From: Leptospira ognonensis | GTDB taxonomy: Bacteria > Spirochaetota > Leptospiria > Leptospirales > Leptospiraceae | NCBI RefSeq assembly: GCF_004770745.1 | Contig: NZ_RQGD01000010.1 | Span: 204,260-268,259 of the forward strand | Direction: 5' to 3' | DNA: 64,000 nt | In this document: piece by piece, positions 42,671-49,823 of the stretch | How positions within the stretch are numbered: the first letter of the stretch is position 1 | Layout of the letters: each line of letters opens with the position of its first letter | Program-made: the position numbers and the translations under genes | The notes under the pieces: generated by a model | The model's input: the letters and a program-made list of their open reading frames with translations, nothing else | Told to the model about the DNA's origin: nothing | Database searches by the model: none

Positions 42671-43615
42671 ATGAGTTTTTTTAAACGTCCCGCTTTCCAT
42701 GATCCAGCTGCACCTGTTTACTGGAATCTCTGGGTAATGGCAGTATTAACCGTTTTAGCCATCCCCCTACTCTTCCTTGACCAAAGAGAACTTTCAGGAA
42801 GTTACCTATGGATCAAACCCATCAAATTTTCACTCTCGATAGGTATCTATTCCCTGACTTTACTCTGGATGTTACCATTTTTCGAAGGTAAGAAAAGCAT
42901 CATATCCAAAATTTCTTGGACCATAATTGTCACGGGTTTCATCGAAATTGTAGCCATATTCGGACAAGCGGCGCGCGGTGAACAAAGCCATTTTAATGTT
43001 TCATCTAGCTTTAATGCCTTTCTCTTTACCCTAATGGGTATCAGCATCGGAATCTTTTGGATCATGCATCTCGTTCTGAGTTTTCACTTGGTAAGACAAA
43101 AAACCTTGCATCCTTTTTTGCGCGAAAGCCTTCTCTGGGGGTTATTTATATCTGCTTATGGAATGATCATCGGATTTTTCATGACCACGCCGAGACCAGA
43201 ACAAATAGAACTCATGAAACAAGGCATCCTCCAAACAAGCGGAGGGCATACCTTTGGAGCTCCAGACGGAGGACCAGGGCTTGCTCTTTTAGGTTGGAGC
43301 ACCATTGCCGGCGACCTACGAGTGGCTCATTTCTTTGGTATGCATGCGCTTCAAATATTCTCTCTCATTTCGATTCTTTTCCTGGGACTCGATGGTAAAA
43401 AGAATATTGCTCCTCTTTCCCGATTGCCATTGCGATTTTTGGGAATTGCCATTCTTGGCATTACTTTGACAATGAACATACAGGCATTAAATGGAGAATC
43501 AATATTTAAAACAACTTCCCATTATTTTTCTTCATATACCATGTGTATGGCGCTATTCTCAATAGGGATGGTCATGCTCGGATTCAATTTAAATAAAAAA
43601 CAGATCGCAACTTGA
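42671..43615 (+). CDS. multi-pass membrane protein of unknown function
   Basis: 314 residues from the ATG at 42671, which has GAGGAG 6-8 nt upstream; the longer open frame from 42530 runs through the operator and into tetR and is rejected. About eight TM helices, with conserved-looking polar residues inside them (WNLWVMAVLTVLAIPLLFLDQRE, SYLWIKPIKFSLSIGIYSLTLLW, VAIFGQAARGEQSHFN, GDLRVAHFFGMHALQIFSL). His in the last motif could bind haem or metal. I do not recognise a named family. It is paired with the ABA4-like gene 10 nt downstream and controlled by the divergent TetR (inference). Confidence 0.8.
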   Translation: MSFFKRPAFHDPAAPVYWNLWVMAVLTVLAIPLLFLDQRELSGSYLWIKPIKFSLSIGIYSLTLLWMLPFFEGKKSIISKISWTIIVTGFIEIVAIFGQAARGEQSHFNVSSSFNAFLFTLMGISIGIFWIMHLVLSFHLVRQKTLHPFLRESLLWGLFISAYGMIIGFFMTTPRPEQIELMKQGILQTSGGHTFGAPDGGPGLALLGWSTIAGDLRVAHFFGMHALQIFSLISILFLGLDGKKNIAPLSRLPLRFLGIAILGITLTMNIQALNGESIFKTTSHYFSSYTMCMALFSIGMVMLGFNLNKKQIAT

Positions 43616-43625
43616 GGAGAAATAA

Positions 43626-44063
43626 ATGTCAGCGAGCCAAATTTTCCAAATCGTAAACCCCATCGCCATGTTTGGATGGATCCTACTTGTCGTTTTTCCA
43701 AACTGGAAACATACAAAGCACTTTACTTCTGTTTTGTTATCTGCTCTATTTTTTGCAGGAATTTATTTCGTGGCAATATCAATATCATTCGGCAAGTCAG
43801 GTGGAAATTTTAGAACCCTCGAAGGTGTCCGCCTTCTTTTTTCAAATGACTTTGCCTTGCTTGCTGGATGGGTGCATTATTTGTCCTTTGATTTATTTGT
43901 AGGTACTTGGGAAGTGGAAGATGCGAAAGCAAATCGAATCTCGAGATTTCTTATTTTGCCTTCGCTATTTTTTACTTTTATGTTTGGACCGGTAGGTTTA
44001 TTGTCTTACACCATCTTAAAACTAATTTTAAGAAAGCCGATTCTAACCGCCGTAAACATCTAA
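43626..44063 (+). CDS. ABA4-like (DUF4281) membrane protein
   Basis: 145 residues, four TM helices. The C-terminal half carries the ABA4-like signature: a Trp-x-His-Tyr-Leu-x-Phe-Asp-Leu-Phe-Val-Gly stretch (AGWVHYLSFDLFVGTWEVEDA) followed by a Pro and a GPVGLLSY motif. The plant family member ABA4 is needed for neoxanthin formation, but bacterial members have unknown roles and are widespread in species without that pathway. It probably acts with the membrane protein encoded 10 nt upstream. Its last 21 nt overlap the convergent ankyrin gene. Confidence 0.85.
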   Translation: MSASQIFQIVNPIAMFGWILLVVFPNWKHTKHFTSVLLSALFFAGIYFVAISISFGKSGGNFRTLEGVRLLFSNDFALLAGWVHYLSFDLFVGTWEVEDAKANRISRFLILPSLFFTFMFGPVGLLSYTILKLILRKPILTAVNI

Positions 44064-45731
44064 TAGAGAAAGGATGCGCTCATAACGTTCTTGGTTCTCG
44101 ATATCGCCTTCTAATTGTGCGATTTCTAAGGCCTCAAACGCAAGATCGCGTCCTGTTTTGCCTTCATCGTTCTTATTGTTTGCTTTAGCGCCAGCCTCTA
44201 GCAGAAGAGCCAATACGGAGGAATGACCAAATTTACAGCATTCATGAAGTGCGGAATTTAAAGTACTATCCGTGATTTCGAGATCTATCCCTGCCTGGAT
44301 TAATTTTTTTGCAAGCGAAGGTTCACCAAACAATCCACACCAATGTAGGGCAGTCATCTGGTTTTGGGACCGGTGATTGACCTGAATGCCGTGTTTCAAA
44401 AGAATATCGATCAGCATGAGCTTTTCTTGGAGGTGCATCGAATTATTTTGGCAGAGTTTGAAAAGAGCATTTTCACCAATCGTATCTACATAATTACAAT
44501 CCGCACCTGCCTCAAGTAAGACGAGTGCACATTTTGACGTTTCGCCGAGTACGGACTCTTGGAGTAAGGAAAAGCGAAGAGGATTGGTCTCGTCACTTTC
44601 TTTCACATAATTTACAGAAAATCCAGATTCAATGAGTGCCTTTAAGCTTTCGGCATCGTCCCGTGCAATGATCGAACCGGGATCTTTCGGAATCACCATT
44701 CGATTGGCAAGTTCTACAATGATTTGTTCTATCTCATTTGGATATTTTTTCTTCAGAATTTGAAGGTAACTTTCTTCTTTGGTAGGTGATTTTTTTATTT
44801 TTTTCTTCAGCGCATTCCAAAATTTCTCACCGACTAGCACTTGGTTAGCGATCAAAAATACGATGGCTTCGTTAAGCTTTTTCTCTGAAGTGACAATCTC
44901 GAACTCAACATTCTCTTGAAAAAATTTGAAGGACAACGGTTCCTCTGGGCTCTCAATCTTCCAATTTTCGATTATAAATTGAAACAATTTTTCTTTCTCA
45001 TCATTGTTCAATCTATTAAAGCTATCTTGCACATAAATGATGTTACCCGAAAGCAGAAGTACCTTTGCGGTCAAAAAATTTGATAAAAATTCAGGAATGA
45101 CAACATCAGTTGAACCCTCAGCGGAAAACTTAACCGAAAGTATTTTTTCTGCAGTGAAAGCACCGTAAAAATATGTATTCTGTGCATCAGGAATTGCGAG
45201 ATACAAACGACCTCTTACTGTTTTTTGATCTTGGTCTTCGACATAGAGGGAAAATCGAAACCCAGAATTTGTATGGAAAGAAGGAGATACAATGATTTCT
45301 CGATTTGGATTAGGAGCATCACTTGGGCGAATGTCGAATTGAAGTCCTTTTAATTTTTTGGGGTCAAAACTTCCCGTGATGGTCACAAAATTTTTTGCTT
45401 CGAAGTGACCATGTTCTTCGGGAGTGAGAAACATAATTTTGTCTTCAAACCAAAATACATTGATCTGTTGAAAAAAAGTACCTTGTAATTGGCCACGGAG
45501 AGGAGAGCTCGGGATAGATAATTCGAAATTTAAATCAAATAAAATGAGATGGCTCTTTGTTTCTTCTGATGGCGATTCGGTAATATTTGAACTTTTAACT
45601 TCAGTTTTAAAAGAAAAGGGAGTCAGAGCCTTACAGCGAATACATCGAAATTTACCTTTCTTCCCCGCAACTTTCGATTCAGAAATATGGTGAAGAGCAA
45701 AACAGTGCATGCATGTTAAATCTACTATCAT
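44043..45731 (-). CDS. zinc-ribbon plus ankyrin-repeat protein
   Basis: 562 residues. The first ~42 residues are an MJ0042-like zinc ribbon: CMHC near residue 7 and CIRC near 32. Residues ~70-340 have no recognised domain; they are beta-rich first, then helical with charged segments. The C-terminus (~355-540) has about five ankyrin repeats, such as QNQMTALHWCGLFGEPSLAKKLIQAGIDLEI and NSALHECCKFGHSSVLALLLEAGAKAN. It is presumably cytoplasmic and acts through protein contacts. The zinc ribbon at the N-terminus of many bacterial proteins marks membrane-linked or regulatory roles, but function here is unknown. Confidence 0.85.
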   Translation of the reverse strand: MIVDLTCMHCFALHHISESKVAGKKGKFRCIRCKALTPFSFKTEVKSSNITESPSEETKSHLILFDLNFELSIPSSPLRGQLQGTFFQQINVFWFEDKIMFLTPEEHGHFEAKNFVTITGSFDPKKLKGLQFDIRPSDAPNPNREIIVSPSFHTNSGFRFSLYVEDQDQKTVRGRLYLAIPDAQNTYFYGAFTAEKILSVKFSAEGSTDVVIPEFLSNFLTAKVLLLSGNIIYVQDSFNRLNNDEKEKLFQFIIENWKIESPEEPLSFKFFQENVEFEIVTSEKKLNEAIVFLIANQVLVGEKFWNALKKKIKKSPTKEESYLQILKKKYPNEIEQIIVELANRMVIPKDPGSIIARDDAESLKALIESGFSVNYVKESDETNPLRFSLLQESVLGETSKCALVLLEAGADCNYVDTIGENALFKLCQNNSMHLQEKLMLIDILLKHGIQVNHRSQNQMTALHWCGLFGEPSLAKKLIQAGIDLEITDSTLNSALHECCKFGHSSVLALLLEAGAKANNKNDEGKTGRDLAFEALEIAQLEGDIENQERYERILSLLDVYGG

Positions 45732-45817
45732 GGAAGAGGTATCTCAGAATATAAGAATTGATTTTTAGAATCCATCAATCTAAATTTATACGAGAGTACA
45801 GGACAAGGGGAAAAGTT

Positions 45818-46645
45818 TTGACAGGAAAAAAATACTTAATTGTAGGTGGAGCGGGAGAAGCCGGCAGCAGTGCCATTGAATTCTTAAAAGCCAACGAAAA
45901 GGATTGCCATATCATTGCGACTACATCAAGTCATTCGCAAATCCCTGGCGCAGATACCATTCTTCACAATGTGAAAGCGGATAGACAGATTGTCCTCCGA
46001 GTAAAAGAAGAACTGGAAGGAAATCGAATCGAGCCTAAATTTGATGTCCTGATCTATACTCCTGCGCTTGGCGAAGTGGGCTACCCTGTCATCGAGTCTA
46101 AACCTGAAGCCATTGAAGCGGCTCTCGAATTCTCCTACTATCCGATGTTAAATTTGGAGACGACCTTTTCTCCTAAGCTAAGCATAGGTTATTCCGCGTT
46201 CTACTGGTTACCACATACATTAGCATTTTATGGTACGATGGGATATGTGAAAAAGAAAATGGATGAATGGGCTATAACAAAGCCTGATTCGAGAAAGATC
46301 ATCCGAGCAGGGACATTTTTTTCCAAAAGTGTGCGAGGCATCTCCCTGGTTCTTCAAAGAACCATGAAAAACACTAAAGATCCAGATTTACTGAAACTAA
46401 AGGAAAAGTATGCCAATTCAAATCAGAAATTTCAAGATTTCTTTCTAGACTATGCCTGGAAACATGAACGCGAGTTCTTCTCTTCTCCTAAATTCAACTC
46501 GCCGTACCGAGCCACTACGAGAGCGGATTTGGGTCGTGGCTTAAAAAATGTATTAAGTAACGATGCACCTATAGCCACCGTACTTGGAGATTGGGAGTGG
46601 TATGAAAAATCAATGCCGGACCTTCCTGAATGGTTTCGCAAATGA
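45818..46645 (+). CDS. Rossmann-fold dehydrogenase (SDR-like)
   Basis: 275 residues from the TTG at 45818, chosen because AAGGGG lies 8 nt upstream and the protein then begins directly with the nucleotide-binding strand (KKYLIVGGAGEAGSSAIEFL). An earlier TTG at 45758 would add 20 residues without a clear ribosome site. The Gly-rich loop GGAGEAG, VLIYTPALGEVG after strand 4, and a YGTMGYVKKKMDEWA segment (Tyr-x-x-x-Lys-like) point to an atypical SDR. The substrate is unknown. The next gene overlaps its stop in an ATGA arrangement, suggesting a two-gene operon. Confidence 0.8.
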   Translation: MTGKKYLIVGGAGEAGSSAIEFLKANEKDCHIIATTSSHSQIPGADTILHNVKADRQIVLRVKEELEGNRIEPKFDVLIYTPALGEVGYPVIESKPEAIEAALEFSYYPMLNLETTFSPKLSIGYSAFYWLPHTLAFYGTMGYVKKKMDEWAITKPDSRKIIRAGTFFSKSVRGISLVLQRTMKNTKDPDLLKLKEKYANSNQKFQDFFLDYAWKHEREFFSSPKFNSPYRATTRADLGRGLKNVLSNDAPIATVLGDWEWYEKSMPDLPEWFRK

Positions 46646-47610
46646 GTCAATTTCGCTTACTGAGGAAACAAAGAACAAATATGAAATCGCCGAGCCTAAC
46701 CATTCTAGCCTTCTTTCTTATTCTACACTGTTCGCAAAGCACAAGACCCTTTTCGAAAACGGTAATAGGAAAAACAAAATCGTTTGAAGAAATCGAATCC
46801 TCTGTCACTCAAAAAGGTCCCATCAAATTTCAAAAATTTCTCGCTGCAGACTGGATTGCAGATCGCTCGGGTCTCCTCGATTTCAAGGACCCGAAAACTA
46901 AGAGCGCTGGTCTAGTCGAGGGAGAGGAAGAGATTCAAATCTATTTTTACATAGTGGAACATCCAAAATTTGGAAAATATCTCATTGATACAGGGATATC
47001 AAATGTATTTAAAAAAGAACCTCAGGATTGGCCTGTCTCGAAACTGATTCAAAATGTCATGAACCTCGATAAATTAAAAATTAAATCTATTTTATCTGAG
47101 ACTTTGAAAGACGATCAGATTACTTTAAACGGTGTATTTTTAACGCATATGCACTTAGATCACATTATGGGTGTACCAGATCTACCTAACCAAACAACGG
47201 TTTACGTGGGACCTGATGAATCGAATTATAAAGCGTTTTTGAATTTATTTGTCCAAGGTTCAACAGATAGATTGATTGGTGAAAATGTGAAAATTGAGCA
47301 ACTGGAATTTAAAAATAAATCTCCTGAAAATATAGAAATCTTAGATTTTTTTGGAGACGGTTCCCTTTATGTGCTTTGGGTGAGTGGGCATACCCCAGGG
47401 AGCCTTGCCTTCCTCGTGCAAACAACGGGAGGAACACAATTGATTGTTGGTGATACTTGTCATACGACTTGGGGATGGGAACAGAACGTCCCGCCTGGTA
47501 AATTTACTTCATCCTTAGAATTAAACAGAAAACATCTAAACCAACTGAAAGAGATTACACAAAAATTTCCAAAGATAAAAATTCATCCCGGGCATCAGAG
47601 TTTTAAATGA
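46642..47610 (+). CDS. metallo-beta-lactamase-fold lipoprotein (lactonase/hydrolase-like)
   Basis: 322 residues from the ATG overlapping the previous stop (ATGA); the ATG at 46681 would give a shorter, more typical lipoprotein signal and cannot be excluded. The signal ends LILHC. The MBL fold has the Zn motif THMHLDHIMG (HxHxDH), a later His in SGHTPGS, Asp in VGDTCH and a final His in HPGHQSF. Known families nearby in sequence space include AHL lactonases and other dinuclear-Zn hydrolases; substrate not assigned. As a lipoprotein it would act outside the cytoplasm. It may work with the dehydrogenase encoded just upstream. Confidence 0.85.
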   Translation: MSQFRLLRKQRTNMKSPSLTILAFFLILHCSQSTRPFSKTVIGKTKSFEEIESSVTQKGPIKFQKFLAADWIADRSGLLDFKDPKTKSAGLVEGEEEIQIYFYIVEHPKFGKYLIDTGISNVFKKEPQDWPVSKLIQNVMNLDKLKIKSILSETLKDDQITLNGVFLTHMHLDHIMGVPDLPNQTTVYVGPDESNYKAFLNLFVQGSTDRLIGENVKIEQLEFKNKSPENIEILDFFGDGSLYVLWVSGHTPGSLAFLVQTTGGTQLIVGDTCHTTWGWEQNVPPGKFTSSLELNRKHLNQLKEITQKFPKIKIHPGHQSFK

Positions 47611-47650
47611 AAGTAATCTGCAAAACAAGAATTTTTATCAGATTACTTTC
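47609..47650. terminator. bidirectional hairpin between convergent genes
   Basis: Perfect 12-bp arms GAAAGTAATCTG (47609-47620) and CAGATTACTTTC (47639-47650) around an 18-nt A/T-rich loop. It begins at the stop codon of the metallo-hydrolase gene and lies just before the 3' end of the convergent doxX gene. The T-tract is weak, so it is probably a terminator or mRNA-end-protecting hairpin. Confidence 0.65.
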
Positions 47651-47664
47651 TATTTCAACGTCGC

Positions 47665-48048
47665 CTAATTAGACTTTGGTTTGAAAAGGTGCGAATAGCT
47701 CTTCCAGTTTGCATACCCCAAAAAGGAATTTGCTAGTACAAGAAAGATCGCAACGGGTAAGCCTTCAGTAGCCAAAAAAATATGAACAAAGGCAATGTTT
47801 ACAATCACTGGTGAAATGATAATAAGCGCGAGTGGCACAAACATTCCCGAGACAAGCGCCAATCCGACAAGTAATTCCGTTCCTTTCACAAGGTTTATCA
47901 TATAGCCTGAGGCCTCCATGCCATCATTGAACAATTTCATATTTCCTGTTTGCGGCGGAGGCGTGATCCAATGAAAGAAATACGCCAATGACCCAAAAAT
48001 AAACAAAGCTCCCATCAAACTTCTAACGACTATTACTGCTATCTTCAT
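47665..48048 (-). CDS. DoxX-family membrane protein
   Basis: 127 residues, four TM helices. The DoxX/DoxX-like pattern is present: LMGALFIFGSLAYFF near the start, GMEASGYMINLVKGTELLVGLALVSGMFVPLALII in the middle, and AIFLVLANSFLGYANW at the end. Family members are small quinone-linked or stress-associated membrane proteins, with few biochemical roles proven. It lies 149 nt downstream of the ArsR gene on the same strand. DoxX, ArsR and SRPBCC genes often cluster, which suggests joint regulation. Confidence 0.85.
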   Translation of the reverse strand: MKIAVIVVRSLMGALFIFGSLAYFFHWITPPPQTGNMKLFNDGMEASGYMINLVKGTELLVGLALVSGMFVPLALIIISPVIVNIAFVHIFLATEGLPVAIFLVLANSFLGYANWKSYSHLFKPKSN

Positions 48049-48197
48049 AAAATCCTCTCTTGATTATTTATTTCCAACTCATTATTAGACCAAGAATAAT
48101 TGAAACAAAATTTCAAATTCCTATATTCTTTACAATTTTCAAATTTTATCCCAGAATTAGATACATTCGAATTCGATACTTTCTGGAATCCAAATCA

Positions 48198-48596
48198 TCA
48201 GCTCTTTTTATTTTTTCCAAATTTAAACTCACCTAACGGAATCTTTGCCTTCTGATCTCGATTTTGAAGATCCCGAAGATATTCCTCGAATTGGTCGAAA
48301 CGAACTTGCCAAAGTTTTTTGTAAGTATCAATCCAGGCATCGGCTTCTTGCAAGGGTGCGATCTGGATTTTACAAGGACGCCACTGAGCATGGGAACTGC
48401 GTTCGATGAGACCTGCTCTTTCTAAAACCTTTATGTGTTTTGAAATCGCAGGGAGAGTCATCCGAAATGGTTTCGCCAATTCAGATACACTCGTCTCCCC
48501 CTTTAGCAGTTTTTTCAGGATTTCCCTCCGGGTCGGATCGGCAAGGGCGCCAAAGGTGAGACTTAAGCGATCATTTTCGAGGGATGCTTTCGTCAT
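48198..48596 (-). CDS. ArsR-family transcriptional repressor (SRPBCC-associated type)
   Basis: 132 residues. It is a winged helix-turn-helix: LTFGALADPTRREILKKLLKGETSVSELAKPFRMTLPAISKHIKVLERAGLIERSSHAQWRPCKIQ spans most of the domain (~13-80). No metal-binding CxC of ArsR is present. The W-R-P-C-K motif and C-terminal Trp/Tyr-rich helix (WIDTYKKLWQVRFDQFEEYL) mark the subgroup paired with SRPBCC proteins. It is divergent from such a gene (48677). A TATAAT at 48615-48620 lies in the gap and could be the shared promoter. Confidence 0.9.
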   Translation of the reverse strand: MTKASLENDRLSLTFGALADPTRREILKKLLKGETSVSELAKPFRMTLPAISKHIKVLERAGLIERSSHAQWRPCKIQIAPLQEADAWIDTYKKLWQVRFDQFEEYLRDLQNRDQKAKIPLGEFKFGKNKKS

Positions 48597-48676
48597 TTTT
48601 ATTTAACCATTTAGTATAATAAAGATTTGCTAATATATTGTCAATGATTTATTCTGCTTATTTAAAGAGGATTTTT

Positions 48677-49168
48677 ATGACCGAGAAAATGAAGATTGAT
48701 AACTTTAATCCCGAGCTGGACCTAATCATTGAACGAACCGTCGAGACACCGATTGAGCTGGTTTGGGCGGCATGGACAGAACCAAAACACTTGGTTCATT
48801 GGTTTACACCTGCTCCATGGAAAACGATTGAATGTGATATTGACTTAAGACCTGGCGGCTTGTTTCGCACAGTCATGCTTTCGCCTGAACAGACAAAACA
48901 TGAAAATCCGGGTAGCTATCTTGAAGTGATTCCCTTCAAAAAATTGGTATTTACTGATGCTTTCCTTCCGGACTATCGTCCATCTGCGAATCCTTTTTTT
49001 TGTGCCATGCTCTTTTTTGAAGTCAGCGGAAACGGAACTAAATATACGGCCATTGCAAGACATAAAAATATTGAGGATTGCAAGAAACATAACGACATGG
49101 GGTTTCATGATGGCTGGAACGCCGCATTGGATCAGTTAGTTGCTTATATGAAACAAAAACAGACATAA
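48677..49168 (+). CDS. SRPBCC/AHSA1-domain protein
   Basis: 163 residues from the ATG at 48677 with AGAGG 6-7 nt upstream; a longer frame from TTG 48638 lacks a ribosome site. It is an AHSA1-type START-like domain: LIIERTVETPIELVWAAWTEPKHLVHWFTP near the start, PGGLFRTVM, and MGFHDGWNAALDQLVAYM at the C-terminus. The fold binds hydrophobic ligands in a deep cavity, and the family is often controlled by the adjacent ArsR. Ligand unknown. It is not in an operon with the next gene, which starts 24 nt later without a clear ribosome site. Confidence 0.88.
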   Translation: MTEKMKIDNFNPELDLIIERTVETPIELVWAAWTEPKHLVHWFTPAPWKTIECDIDLRPGGLFRTVMLSPEQTKHENPGSYLEVIPFKKLVFTDAFLPDYRPSANPFFCAMLFFEVSGNGTKYTAIARHKNIEDCKKHNDMGFHDGWNAALDQLVAYMKQKQT

Positions 49169-49192
49169 GAATAAGATTGTAAATGAATTAAT

Positions 49193-49798
49193 ATGTTTCC
49201 TTACCTCCTAATCCTTCTGGTTCCCTGTTTTGCGATTTTTGCACAAAATTCAGAGAAAGTTCTCATAGAAAAAATGCAAACGAGGCAGCAAAAACAATTT
49301 TCGGAATTGCATTCTTACCAAGCCGAGAAAAAGAAATACGATTCCACGAAGGATCCTTTCTTTAAGGACAAGGATGTGGAAAGTAACACACATACCACAC
49401 AAACAATCTACTTTAAGAAGAATATCCGCCAAATCATCATCGAGGAGAGAGAGGTGCTCCAACTCGCACCTCCCTCTCCTAGGTATATTTGGCACACGGA
49501 ATATTTTTTTCAGAACAGCCGTTTATACTATGTTAACTTTCGGTATCAAATGAAAATGCAAAACATGGAGGAAGGAACGGAGGATAGTGTGACCGAAATC
49601 ATCGTCTTCCTTCCCAAAAATGCTCCCTCCATCGCCTTTCAAAAAATATTATCAGCATCGAGAGCGGATGAGAAAGTATCATTTCGCCTGGACAAAAGTT
49701 TTCGTAAAATCGACTTAGATCAAGCCGACGGATCAGGGATGACGACTGCCGTCTTGAAAGGCGGCATTCTAGAAATGAACAAAGGAAAGGAAAACTAA
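49193..49798 (+). CDS. secreted protein of unknown function
   Basis: 201 residues. A signal peptide (~1-17, ending CFAIFAQ, probably cleaved after Ala) precedes a charged helical stretch (QTRQQKQFSELHSYQAEKKKYD) and a beta-rich remainder (TIYFKKNIRQIIIEEREVLQL, YFFQNSRLYYVNFRYQMKM). No domain is recognised. It is probably periplasmic. It follows the SRPBCC gene by 24 nt on the same strand; functional linkage is unclear. Confidence 0.72.
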   Translation: MFPYLLILLVPCFAIFAQNSEKVLIEKMQTRQQKQFSELHSYQAEKKKYDSTKDPFFKDKDVESNTHTTQTIYFKKNIRQIIIEEREVLQLAPPSPRYIWHTEYFFQNSRLYYVNFRYQMKMQNMEEGTEDSVTEIIVFLPKNAPSIAFQKILSASRADEKVSFRLDKSFRKIDLDQADGSGMTTAVLKGGILEMNKGKEN

Positions 49799-49823
49799 CG
49801 CAAACCTCTAAGTAGCCTGTCGC

